A DNA stretch of 64,000 bases from Megamerina dolium (lineage: Eukaryota > Arthropoda > Insecta > Diptera > Megamerinidae): NCBI GenBank assembly GCA_963854835.1, contig OY978526.1:73070418-73134417 (forward strand). Direction: 5' to 3'. Position 1 is the first letter of the stretch; each line of letters begins with the position of its first letter. Below, piece after piece: positions 37,164 to 47,517 of the stretch. The position numbers and the translations under genes were made by a program. Below the pieces are notes generated by a model. That model did no database searches. It was given only the letters and a program-made list of their open reading frames with translations, and was not told the origin of the DNA.

Positions 37164-37405
37164 CCTATAGGAAATTCGATCATGTTCCTCAAACACTACA
37201 ATATGGTATAAGCCACAGGTAACCATAAATAGGGCTAGAAGAGCGTGATTTATATAGAAAAACGAAATTGATTATGACCACACATAAGTGTCCTATAGGA
37301 AATGCGAGTACGTCAAATACTATAATATGGACTAAGCCACACGTAATCATAAATAGTGCTAGAAGAGCGTGATTTATAGAGAAAAACTGATTATTATGAT
37401 GCTGA
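37164..37405. repeat. Tandem duplication of a 128-bp unit
   Basis: Two adjacent copies start with CCTATAGGAAAT at 37164 and 37292. Both contain ACAATATGG/ATAATATGG, AAGCCACA-GTAA, CATAAATAG-GCTAGAAGAG, CGTGATTTATA and GAAAAAC. They differ at scattered bases and small gaps. No function is evident. Confidence 0.75.
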
Positions 37406-40249
37406 TTGCAATATATCTTGAATTTAAATCATATTGCATTATTTTAAAAAGTAGTTGTAAGGTAAACTAACTAAATAGTTTTGCAACAAACTGAAATAGT
37501 ATATTTTGCTTTACAATAATAGTATTTTATAGTGAAATTAGGAGATTTTTGATAAATTTTAAATAAAACTGCTTTATAACAACAACCAATATTATTGTGC
37601 AAATGAAAAAGTAGTAGACAAGTACTAAAAGTAAGCAAAAAGTGTAAAAATAGGATTGACTAACGATCATATGGTGACGTCAAAACGTATCTGTAGGCTA
37701 GTCATTTGCTTTCAATCAACTAAAGATCATATGACATAACGTCGGTCTTACGGTCTGATATACTCGTATTGCAAGTATTAGTTTTGAATCTCTAAAGGCT
37801 CATCATAAAAACACAAAAATTATAGAAAATACGTTTAACTATGTACAATGGTAGCATACTTTTATTTTATTACCATAAAATAGATTGTGGGTTCAGTTGC
37901 TACATAATTGGCCATAGGGTATATTAAATTTAATTTTAATAAGAAAATATACATTAGAATGGTGCTTAGCTCTATACACAACAGTGTATGATTAGTGTTT
38001 AAAAGCACACACCTCTTCCAATAAATTTTGTTGGTTAGTACATCAAAGAGCTACTTTGAAGGGATTTTACAGTGAACGAGGGTAAAATGAAGTAACTAGC
38101 GTCAACAAAGTATAAATCCCAGCATGATGTACAATACACCACTGTTGACAACTACGTTTTGGAAGTAGTAAAGGACTGTCTATCTTGGAACTAGCATTAA
38201 CGCCAGTAATGGCATCAGCCTGGTGATCATGCATAGGATCATAGGTATGCAAATAGGTTCTATTTTGGTATAAGTAAGAAATTAAGAAGTTGATACCTCT
38301 CTCGTAGAACGAAAACAACACTCTATAAAACTCTCATCATGCCTGACGCTATATATGGCACTGATGCTTAAACAATAAACAAACTCAAACGGCGACGCCA
38401 ACTCCAGGGGGAATGCTTAAGTACTGGAGAACCAACCTGTCAGCCCTTGGAATTTCAAAGTAGTGGAGGAAATTTTATAAGCGGCCAAAATTGATTGAAA
38501 TCGGTTTTGTAGGCCCATAAAAAGTAAACGAACTAAAACTTTGAACGACTTAATATTTTTAAAGCTCAATTTAGCATATTTACATAAAAACTTAATTCAG
38601 CATTTAAATAGTATAGTATAATTTAGCATATAAAGATCCAAAAAAGTGGTTTGTTCGATGGACTTCAGTGATTTTGGAAAATGCGCTAGTTTAGGGCCAT
38701 TCTAATGTACATTCATTTAAAAAAACAAACACAAAACATATTCAAGGTTTGCTGAGAATATATTCTTTTGATGAAGAATATTGTATTTTCACCTTCTACA
38801 ATTCTGTCGTCAGTTCTGATATTTATATACGAGCATGAGAGATGAATGTCGGCCAATCACCACGTGTTTATTCGTCCCACATTCATGCTACCTATGTACA
38901 TGCAATACATACTGACAAACATATACAATATCATATGTACATTAACATGTGTGTAAACAGTGGTACAATCAACTTTTAATTACTCTATTTATGTTTTGTT
39001 TGTAACGCAACACATATTGCGTTAAGCTTCCATGACATGATGGTCTTGATCCAATAATAGCGCATGCATACGCAAATGGATATTATGGCAGAGGTCTTGG
39101 CAGATCATGTGCATGCGCTACTTCTTTTGACATCAACAGGCAGGTAGACGATATTTCAAAGAACAATGAATATATTTTATTTTGAGAAAAAAAAAAGAAG
39201 TAGTTTTAGAAAATAAACCGTAATATATTTAGATTTTTTTAACCCTATAAAAATAATATTAATCATAGAATTATATAGAAAAAAAATCAGCCAAGCATCA
39301 TAAATCAATTTACTGATTCAATTTCTACTCTCGTTTAACATCATTTAATTTTTAAAAATTAAATTTCCTAATCAACTTCTATCCAGTGTTTGATATGACC
39401 GAACCTACATAGCTTGTTATATTTATTATGATCGCCACCGGGTGAAAATTTCATTTTATTCTTTCACCTTCATGAATGAATGATGCAAAATGGCGACAAC
39501 GATCTAACATTGAAATTTATTTTTAAATACAATATAACATATATAATTTCCATTTCATTTTTATTTTCTAACTCGAACCAATAACATCTGCCAACCAGAT
39601 CAAAAGTGAGACATTTAAAGATTATTTGTCATGCAAACACGTAGTGATGTTGAATTATACAATTTATTATATTTATATATTGCATATATTGTAAATAAAA
39701 TATGTTTATAGAAATATAATATGTATTTCTGTATTGTAAACATCGAACTTTTAATGTGACAATAATAAAGACTATACGTTTTTGCATTTTATGGAAATTT
39801 TAATGTGAGAGTAATAAAAATTATCGTACACATTATGTGTTTAAAATAACAATTAAATTGTTGAAAAATATAAATGTAACGCCATCTAGGAATAAATAAT
39901 ATCATTTAAAAGTTACATATTTCCTCTCAAACAAACGCAGCCAAGTTCATATAAATCGGTTGACAGGTTACAAAGTAATCTTAAAAAAATGAGTTCATCA
40001 AAAATTCTATTTTAAACTTGGATATACATATCATGTATTGAAACTTATAATTCAACACAACATATGTTTATGGTGATAAGTAGAGCTAACATTTTTGTGT
40101 TGTATAGAAGATAGATTTAAAGAGAATCGTAAGCGCTTGAAATACAATAAAAGGCTTGGAGGGCCGCCACACTGAAATTATTTCGAATTATTCAAAAAAG
40201 TGTGTGAAATCATTGACGGGTTTTAAAATTACTCTATTCGAATATTGGC
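37406..40249. other. AT-rich region without recognised genes
   Basis: No supported feature is found. A stretch at 40137-40175 (GGCTTGGAGGGCCGCCACAC) looks like the last bases of a LINE 3' end of the type seen at 3893. Confidence 0.3.
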
Positions 40250-40640
40250 TGATCGTTTTGTTTTAAATTAAATTAACAGTTGATCAATAAGACTCATGTA
40301 ACATATTTGATAGACATGATTATCAATTTTTGTTATTGATCACCATCCATATACGCCTAATCTGTCACCATGTGAAATTATTCTCTTCTTCAAGCTGAAA
40401 TTGGAAATGAAGAAATTATTTTATGATGATTTTCCAGAGATTCAAGCGGCTGTGCTATGCAAGGTGCTGAAAACATACGAGCTGGACAATCGTGATCGTT
40501 TAGTTTCAAATTAATTAAAAGATGATCAGAAAAACACTCATTAGATAGACATGATTATTCATTTGTCTCATTGATCACCAACCATATTCGCCTAATATGT
40601 GACTATGTGACGATTTTCTCTTCTTCAAGCTGAAATTGGA
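40250..40640 (+). mobile_element. Duplicated mariner transposase C-terminal fragment (target of the Jockey insertion)
   Basis: The plus strand around 40340-40460 translates as DHHPYTPNLSPCEIILFFKL then KLEMKKLFYDDFPEIQAAVL, the last catalytic segment of mariner transposases. About 230 bp later a second, diverged copy begins (GATAGACATGATTAT at both 40311 and 40544, CTTCTTCAAGCTGAAATTGG at both 40387 and 40620). The second copy is split at 40643 by the Jockey element and resumes at 44685. Confidence 0.7.
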
Positions 40641-40643
40641 CAT
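40636..40643. repeat. Target-site duplication, left copy (TTGGACAT)
   Basis: TTGGACAT at 40636-40643 precedes the poly-T (poly-A on the element strand), and the same octamer is found at 44677-44684 on the other side of the Jockey element. The undisturbed relative at 40394-40420 reads GAAATTGGAAATGAAGAAAT, confirming that the original target was continuous. Confidence 0.8.
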
Positions 40644-43600
40644 TTTTTTTTTTTTTTTTTTTTGTTAGCTTATTTTTTTTTTATTGAATCTTTCTTAAAT
40701 ACAAGAAACTAACAATAATTATTCAAATCTTACAAGCTAAATAAAACTATGTGATATCCCCTACGTTCCATCACAATTTGGTGAGTCGCGAGATGTAGCA
40801 ATTTTACAGCATATTCAGTGTGTCTTTTCTTTTTAATCGACGATGCCCCTTGCTCAGCAACAATTGCCTAGCAAGGGGATTCGGATGACTGTGTAATTTT
40901 TGAATGTAGCTTCTGCAGGACATTGCAACTTCCTCAGAAATTGTGGATACATTTAAATCTCGATGGATGTTAACGTTCCTCATATACCAAGGCGCGTTTA
41001 CAATAATTCGCAGACACTTGGATTGTATTCGCTGCAATTTTTCGATATTAGAGGGAGATGCGGTGCCCCAAAACTGAATACCATAAGTCCAGATTGGTTT
41101 CAGGATTGCTTTATATAATAGCACTTTGTATTCAAGATTCAACTTTGATCTTTTGTGTAACAGCCACCATAACTGATTCATTTTAAGCTTGATCTGAGTT
41201 TTCTTTGCCTCTATGTGATATTTCCATGTCAGCCTTCTGTCGAGGTGAATACCCAAGTACTTTGTTGAGGAACATTGTGGAACTGATTTGCCATTAATTT
41301 TAAGTGGGGGACATGTATCTAGCCTTAGCGTGAAGGTTACATGTACGCTCTTTGATTCATTGACTTTTATACGCCATTTTGCTAGCCAGATTTCGAGAGA
41401 ATCGACGTGAGTCTGCAGGAGTTTAGTAGCTTCTATGGGGTTAGAGCGAGAGCACAATATTGCCGTATCATCAGCAAAGGTCGATATGAATGTATAGTTA
41501 TTGTTGGGCATATCTGAAGTGTATAAGAGATACAGTAAGGGACCCAAAACGCTTCCTTGAGGAACGCCAGCGTGAATATCCAATGGATTTGTTGTGTAAT
41601 CCTTGTGATGTACGAGAAATTGTCTTTTCGTGAGGTAGCTACTAAGCAATGAGGAGACATTTGCAGGCAGTAATAGTTTGAGTTTGTAAATAAGGCCATC
41701 GTGCCATACTTTATCGAAAGCTTGAGTGATATCAAGAAAGACAGCTGAGCAATACTTTTTTTCTTCAAAAGTGTTCCTTATCAGAGTTACAATGCGGTGG
41801 ACTTGTTCTATTGTGCCGTGCTGTTTTCTAAATCCAAACTGATGTTGAGGAATCAGTTGGTTGAGATTAATAAATGGAGTTATATTCATGACAAGTAGCT
41901 TTTCGAATACTTTAGAAAGTAGAGGCAGGAGGCTGATAGGTCTGTACGATGCAACTTTTGTAGGGTCTTTTCCTGGTTTTGCTATCATAATAATTTTTGA
42001 AGTTTTCCAGCATTTGGGATAGTGTTTAATACGAAGGATAGCATTGAAAATGTGCATCAGATGAATTACTGAAGCCGGAGGTAGCTCTTTTATCATTTTA
42101 CCGGTAATTTTATCTGGACCAGGTGATTTTTTTGGGTTTAAATCTTTATAAATTGCTTTGAATATGTCCTTTTTTTTAATTTTGAGCGTTATTGAGCAAG
42201 GTTGAGAGGTTAATATTGGTAATGAGGACTGTGAAGAGGGTGGATTGGGTGTAAACACACTTTTTAGGTGGTTTGCAAAAGCCAAACCCTTCTCACAGTT
42301 GCTTCTAGCCCAATTACCGTCACTCAAACGGATGGGGGAATCAGTGAGAATTGGCCGATTTGATTTTTTTGCTGATTTCCACAAAGAGTAGTCTGACGCT
42401 TCACCAGGTGTTAATTTCGCTATGTGCTCTTCTAACTCTTTGTTGTTTTTATTTTTTAAGGCTTGCTTTAACTTTCGAGTGCAGTGCTGTAGCTGTGTTT
42501 TCAGATTCGGTGATCTGAATTCTTGCCATTGTCTTCGGAGTCTTCTTTTCTGTCTTACTAGCAATTCAATATCGGCTGGTGTGTATGAGCTATAGTTTGA
42601 TTGCTTGCATACCTTTGTGCAGGTGGCTGAGCTGAGAGCTAATGAGAGCAGCTGGTTGAATTTTTCGAGTGCTGAGTCTACATCGTGTCCATTTCTTAAT
42701 ACAGTACTCAGAGGAAGATGGGAATTTATATATTTCTTGAATTTTAACCAGTCTATTTTCTTTCTAACGCAATTGCTTTGGGGGCTTGGTGATTTTATAG
42801 ATATTACCGTGGGTGAGTGGTCAGATGATAGATCATAATTACACTCTGTGGAGATATTTTCCATCTGCAAACCTTTGGCGACTCCAAAGTCTATGAGATC
42901 GGGTATTTTCCTCTTGTCCGTCGGCCAATATGTCGGTTGACCATTTGAAATAACATCGTAGCCGTGGTTAGTGATGATTGAACATAGTCTTTTGCCTTTT
43001 GGAGTTATTAATCGGGAGCCCCAGTGAGTGTGTTTGGCGTTGAAATCGCCAGCAACCAAGAATTTGCTACCAAGAGTTGAGAAAAATTCTTTATATTGCT
43101 GTTCGGTAATACTGTATCTTGGGGGACAGTATATCGCAGATATTACTAGGTTAGAGATGTATTCTTCCAGACATATAGATGTTGCTTGCAAGTAGACGCT
43201 ACTAAAATCTTCGAGAACATGATGTTTTATTCTGCTTTTTATCAATATGGCAGTTCCTCCACGTGCCTTACCATGCGGATGATTTGTGGTGTACAGTTTG
43301 TAATATGGTATTTGGTAGCAATTTTTGTCAGTGAAATGGGTCTCAGATATCATCATTATGTCGATTTGGCTGGATTCAAGGAATTGAATTAGCTCCAAAC
43401 GGTGCTGGCTTAAGCCGTTGGCGTTCCAGTGGCATATCTTGAGACAACTCATGGTCTGGATAGCAATGTTTGGAGTAACATCGATTGATTTTTCATCATT
43501 TCTTGCATCATTGTTTGCATTGAGTTCATGAATTGGTTCATATTCTGAATCAATGTTTGAAGCAAATGTTCAAGGGTACTTGGCTGTTGGGTGGGCAGTG

Positions 43601-44676
43601 AGTGTTTCTGCTCATTATTTACATTGCTTTGTTGGTGTGGGTTTTGTTTTAACACGCTAGCGTATGAATTGGTTAGATTCTTGTTTGGGATTGCAGAGAA
43701 GAATTGTGTTGCATCAATATTTTGTCTCTTACTTGAGTTGGCTATCTGAGTTTGCTCAACTGGTTTTAGAGGTTGATTGCTAGCGGAGAAATTTAGCTTT
43801 AGGGTTGTATATACTGGGCAACCTCTATAATTTGCGGTGTGATTACCTCCACAATTGCTGCATTTTTTTATGCTAGCATCGCCTTTAGATTTTGGGCATA
43901 TGTTTGATTTATGGAGATCTCCACAAATCACACAAACAGCTGGCAGGGTACAATATGTCTTAGTATGTCCATATTCTTGGCAGTTGCTGCACTGAGGAGG
44001 TCCAGTTCTCTTATGGGGTTCTTCGATTGTGATTTTGCGATGCAATAAATATCGAATTTTATATATGGGGTGTACTTCACCTTTTTTTAGGGGTTTTGTT
44101 TCAGGCTGAAGCTCAATACGATATAACGGTTGAGGTATATTGCTCTTGTTGAGAATGTTGAACACTGTTTTGGCTTGAAACCCTTCTTCCTGAAGGGCAA
44201 GTTTGATTTCGTTAATATCAACGTTGGGTTCGACGCCTTTGAGTACAACGATTAAGCCCTTACTACTTTTTAGCTGATATGTGTAGTAATTCTTTTTTAC
44301 AGCATCAAATTCCGCTATTACTTTGCGATAATGAGTTTCGCTGTAGATTTGCACTTTTGTTTCCTCAATTTGGCCTTTGCGAATAGGAACAACATGGAAA
44401 TTCTTTGGTCCTATAAGACTTGTAATTCTAGAAATCAACTTATCTGAGTTGCGTTCTCTCAAGAAAATGGGTGGGGGTTTGAAATTTTTCTTGGAGATAA
44501 TATTTTCGTCACTTTCATCACCTGAAAGCAGAGCGTATCTATTTTCCGAACTAATAGGGACAGTGTTCTGCTTTTGAATTTTTGTTGAATTCATTTGTTT
44601 TGAATTTTGCGGACTTCTCTTTCGCTTTACTACAGTAATGTAGCGATCAATACCAGTTTGAACAGCAACTGGTTCT
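40644..44676 (-). mobile_element. Jockey-type non-LTR retrotransposon, both ORFs open, 5' truncated
   Basis: The element is about 4.03 kb between 8-bp target duplications, oriented on the minus strand. It ends at 40644-40663 with a poly-A tract after a short 3' UTR (40664-40803) holding an AATAAA signal near 40680. It has two ORFs: a zinc-knuckle nucleic-acid-binding protein and an endonuclease plus reverse transcriptase without RNase H, the layout of the Jockey clade. Neither ORF has an internal stop or frameshift, so insertion is recent. There is no 5' UTR or internal promoter before ORF1, so the copy is truncated at its 5' end. Confidence 0.92.
40804..43452 (-). CDS. Jockey ORF2: endonuclease and reverse transcriptase
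   Basis: The protein has 882 residues and starts MSCLKICHWNANGLSQHRLE. Residues 1-220 form the APE-type endonuclease, with WNANGL, the ISETHF motif, VAGDFNAKHTHWGS and a late LSSDHSPT containing the catalytic Asp-His. From about 430 to 700 lies the reverse transcriptase, with KKSPGPDKITGKMI, SYRPISLLPLLSKVFEKLLV, HQFGFRKQHGTIEQ, FLDITQAFDKVWHDGL, HAGVPQGSVLGPLLY and the catalytic FADD near residue 658. The C-terminal part includes KYLGIHLDRRLTWKYHI and WGTASPSNIEKLQRIQSKCL, usual for Jockey. No RNase H domain is present. ORF2 makes the nick in target DNA and copies the element RNA in place. Its start overlaps the stop of ORF1 by ATGA (43449-43452), suggesting translation by termination and re-initiation. 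Confidence 0.95.
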   Translation of the reverse strand: MSCLKICHWNANGLSQHRLELIQFLESSQIDIMMISETHFTDKNCYQIPYYKLYTTNHPHGKARGGTAILIKSRIKHHVLEDFSSVYLQATSICLEEYISNLVISAIYCPPRYSITEQQYKEFFSTLGSKFLVAGDFNAKHTHWGSRLITPKGKRLCSIITNHGYDVISNGQPTYWPTDKRKIPDLIDFGVAKGLQMENISTECNYDLSSDHSPTVISIKSPSPQSNCVRKKIDWLKFKKYINSHLPLSTVLRNGHDVDSALEKFNQLLSLALSSATCTKVCKQSNYSSYTPADIELLVRQKRRLRRQWQEFRSPNLKTQLQHCTRKLKQALKNKNNKELEEHIAKLTPGEASDYSLWKSAKKSNRPILTDSPIRLSDGNWARSNCEKGLAFANHLKSVFTPNPPSSQSSLPILTSQPCSITLKIKKKDIFKAIYKDLNPKKSPGPDKITGKMIKELPPASVIHLMHIFNAILRIKHYPKCWKTSKIIMIAKPGKDPTKVASYRPISLLPLLSKVFEKLLVMNITPFINLNQLIPQHQFGFRKQHGTIEQVHRIVTLIRNTFEEKKYCSAVFLDITQAFDKVWHDGLIYKLKLLLPANVSSLLSSYLTKRQFLVHHKDYTTNPLDIHAGVPQGSVLGPLLYLLYTSDMPNNNYTFISTFADDTAILCSRSNPIEATKLLQTHVDSLEIWLAKWRIKVNESKSVHVTFTLRLDTCPPLKINGKSVPQCSSTKYLGIHLDRRLTWKYHIEAKKTQIKLKMNQLWWLLHKRSKLNLEYKVLLYKAILKPIWTYGIQFWGTASPSNIEKLQRIQSKCLRIIVNAPWYMRNVNIHRDLNVSTISEEVAMSCRSYIQKLHSHPNPLARQLLLSKGHRRLKRKDTLNML

Positions 44677-44684
44677 TTGGACAT
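43449..44684 (-). CDS. Jockey ORF1: zinc-knuckle nucleic-acid-binding protein
   Basis: The protein has 411 residues. The N-terminal third is basic and polar (ITVVKRKRSPQ). A middle domain of about 130 residues (FHVVPIRKGQIEETKVQIYS and YQLKSSKGLIVVLKGVEPNV) corresponds to the RNA-binding region of Jockey ORF1 proteins. Three zinc knuckles follow at about residues 230-295: CSNCQEYGHTKTYC, CVICGDLHKSNIC and CSNCGGNHTANYRGC. The C-terminal 60 residues are Gln/Met-rich. The protein packages the element RNA. The start ATG at 44682-44684 lies in the target-site duplication, so the first residues (MSK) are encoded wholly or partly by flanking host DNA and the natural N-terminus is lost. The true start was probably a short distance upstream. 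Confidence 0.9.
   Translation of the reverse strand: MSKEPVAVQTGIDRYITVVKRKRSPQNSKQMNSTKIQKQNTVPISSENRYALLSGDESDENIISKKNFKPPPIFLRERNSDKLISRITSLIGPKNFHVVPIRKGQIEETKVQIYSETHYRKVIAEFDAVKKNYYTYQLKSSKGLIVVLKGVEPNVDINEIKLALQEEGFQAKTVFNILNKSNIPQPLYRIELQPETKPLKKGEVHPIYKIRYLLHRKITIEEPHKRTGPPQCSNCQEYGHTKTYCTLPAVCVICGDLHKSNICPKSKGDASIKKCSNCGGNHTANYRGCPVYTTLKLNFSASNQPLKPVEQTQIANSSKRQNIDATQFFSAIPNKNLTNSYASVLKQNPHQQSNVNNEQKHSLPTQQPSTLEHLLQTLIQNMNQFMNSMQTMMQEMMKNQSMLLQTLLSRP
44677..44684. repeat. Target-site duplication, right copy (TTGGACAT)
   Basis: This octamer matches 40636-40643. Read on the minus strand it is ATGTCCAA and supplies the ATG of the ORF1 frame. Confidence 0.8.
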
Positions 44685-44900
44685 GAAAAAATTATTTTAT
44701 GTTGATTTTCCAGAGTTTCGAGAGGCTGTGCTATGGTGCTCAACAAATTTCTTCCATCACTGAAGAGTCAAATAAATGTTTTTCTTGAACAATAATGCAC
44801 CGCTTCACAAAACCGTAACCGTTGAAGAGTTTTTAATCTGTCAGTACTTTCTGTCTCCAAAGCTTGAAATGGAAAAATTAGTTGACTACCCTTTACCTTG
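44685..44900 (+). mobile_element. Continuation of the interrupted mariner fragment
   Basis: GAAAAAATTATTTTATGTTG then ATTTTCCAGAGTTTCGAGAG resumes the copy split by the Jockey element. It is followed by a piece reading NNAPLHKTVTVEEFL (the DNAP..K block) and PKLEMEKLVDY. The order is scrambled relative to a normal transposase, so several fragments were rearranged here before the Jockey insertion. Confidence 0.6.
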
Positions 44901-44999
44901 TATATATTGTGAATAAATGTAACCTTCAAAAGAAAATGTAATGTATTTTATTAAAGGCAGGGGGAAAAGATAGGTGTAATGTGAACAAATGCAATATTC

Positions 45000-47510
45000 G
45001 GATTTTTTGGATGTAAGAAGAAGATATTCACATAAAATTTCCGAAATATTCAGACTTTATATTCGTACGGGGCAATGAAAATTACATATTGTATTTTAAT
45101 ATCCAAAGATCACCAAAGACAGCTAATAGGTTGCTCGAAAACTAATTTCATGGACTTAATTTGATTTTACCTCAACCAACTTCACCCTATAGCCGCATTG
45201 TCATTAAATATTTTGACAGCAATCATATAAATATTTTAGTGGATAATAAGCTCGCAATAAATGCGCGAACAACTAAATGCGGATGAGTATTTAGTATTGT
45301 ATAAAAAAAAATTTAATATACAGAATAATGGGCCTATATATAAATGAGGGCAATATACCGGATTTTTAAATAACTATAAAATGTTCCCTAGCAGACATTA
45401 AGCAAGCTTGGTGAGGTCGTGCTTGAAGTGTCTGCCTAGATGAATTACACTGTGGCAAGGGAGTGCTGGTGAGTTAGGGACTCCTGTTCTCCCTTTTCGC
45501 CTCAGCAGGGTAGCGCAAGGCCTATTTAGCTAGCAAGGTTCGCAATCGGGTAATGCCCCATAATAAACCCTACCAGTATACTAACACTATGTTTGTTAGA
45601 CGCTAGAAGATCCAGATAGTTAACTGAGATGTATATTTAACTTTTTTAATGGGTTGTGACAAAAATTTGTTGGTTGCCAAGAGTATTGTGCCAATATGTG
45701 ACATTCGACAAAATAGATTTGGTAAAAAATTATTCTGGACCTGTGAATTCTCTTTTTTTTTCTGAATTCTATTTTTAGAGCCTTACAAATTCTAAAAGAA
45801 ATTATTCTGTAATTGTGAATTTTCTTTTTTGGCTCTGACTACATTATAATCACAATTAAAAAGGTAAAAGGGAAGCAATTTTGTGGAATTCGAATAAAAA
45901 CTGATTACTTATTTTGAGATTAACTTTCGAAAATCTGTGGAATGCAACATACAACAATCGTAACACCCAGGCGACAATATTGGTTCCAAAAACACCTACA
46001 ACTTTAAATGAAATTTAAATATTTTAATTATATTTGTAGAGAAAATTTTATAAAAATATGAAATCAATAGAAAATAATAAAAAAAGGTGGTTATTTCCTT
46101 ATTTCTCATGGAAAATATACAAATTTATATACATACATATTTATATAAATAATTACATATCTATATTCGTGTATAACAATAGTTCAATAAAACAATAACT
46201 AGTTTTCATTGAAATTGCCAAAAAAAAAAAGTATTCGCGTTGGAAAGATATGTATCAATGCCAATATTCGGCACATCGAATTTTAGCTAGGCTCATATCA
46301 AGCCAAAATTACGTACCACTCCCAAAATTTCTCAGATATTCTCCCATGTAGATTGAATTTATTTTATTTGCCTTTTTATTTGTTATTTCTTCTTTTAACA
46401 TTTATTTTTTGGCATTTCTAGAAATTCTTTTTTTTTGGTAATCTCATATATACAAAGTTGTAGGTACAACGATCACATTTGCGATTATATCGTACAATGT
46501 ACTTAACAAGCTGATGTATACATACAGTAAGAACTCAAAAACCGCAAAGCCAAAATTACGAAATATTTTATGACGACATAATTTTGCAATCACAACTGAT
46601 AGAGACCTGAATAATTAGTAGCATCATTGATGCACTCCAACTTCTCTATTAAGTCACAGAGAGCCACGACATTACTAAACTTATTTTCGAAACCATATCG
46701 TCCCTATATAAATAATCTAAGGCGATCCCAGTGATACGAAATAGTATCATCACGTACCTCGAAAATCAGGTGCTGCACCTATGAGAGAAAAATTTTAGTA
46801 AGGGACTAATTTTTAAGGAGACAAAATTCATAGGAGTGGCGAGAAATCCAACTCTGTACTAAATTATACAAAATTCACGAATTTTAATTGTTAGTTTTTC
46901 AGAAAGCAAATATGATATGTTGATAGTTTCTATCTTTTAGGAATAACTAGAAATTAAATGGGAGACTAAACATTTTTTCTTATTGACGACTTCTATTATA
47001 GGGTTTCCGAAACTAGATGTGAAAGAGCAATTTTGTAAACAAAATAATTTTGTATGGAAAAAATCCCATAGAAATAACATCAAATAAACTCGGAATTTTT
47101 ATTGGGTGCGAATTACTTGCTCCCTATTAGATAAATTGCAGGAAGCGATTGTGAGTGTTAAGGGGGATTTTGTATTTACAGATTAATTTTTTTTTTTGGG
47201 AAAGTATTTCATTTTAAATTTGTAAGAATCCTCATGACTATTTTCAAAAATTTATTAAAATTAAATTAAATTCTTCAAAACAATTTATAAAGTTAGTTGC
47301 AGTTTGTGTAATTTGATTAGTTTATAGGATAATTTACTGTAGTTATTTATATACTATGAGTAATTTATAAACGGCACTCGTCATCGCTTGGTAATGACAT
47401 ATAATTAGGTCAGCAATAGATCGAAACTTGTGAATATAAGTACAATAATAATGTTTACTTTTTCCTTTCTGCAATCAATGTGCGAATAAGTTAATATTAT
47501 ATTGTAACGT
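45000..47510. other. AT-rich region, one unclassified GC-richer block
   Basis: 45383-45600 is GC-richer and reads GACATTAAGCAAGCTTGGTG, GGTAGCGCAAGGCCTATTTA, then GGGTAATGCCCCATAATAAA. It looks like the untranslated region of a retroelement but I cannot assign it. The rest shows no supported feature. Confidence 0.3.
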
Positions 47511-47517
47511 TTATACA

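Noticed and set aside
43449..44684. ORF1 zinc-knuckle protein as a retroviral-type gag
   Set aside because: The element has no LTRs, integrase or protease, and ends in poly-A with an APE endonuclease in ORF2, so it is a non-LTR retrotransposon.
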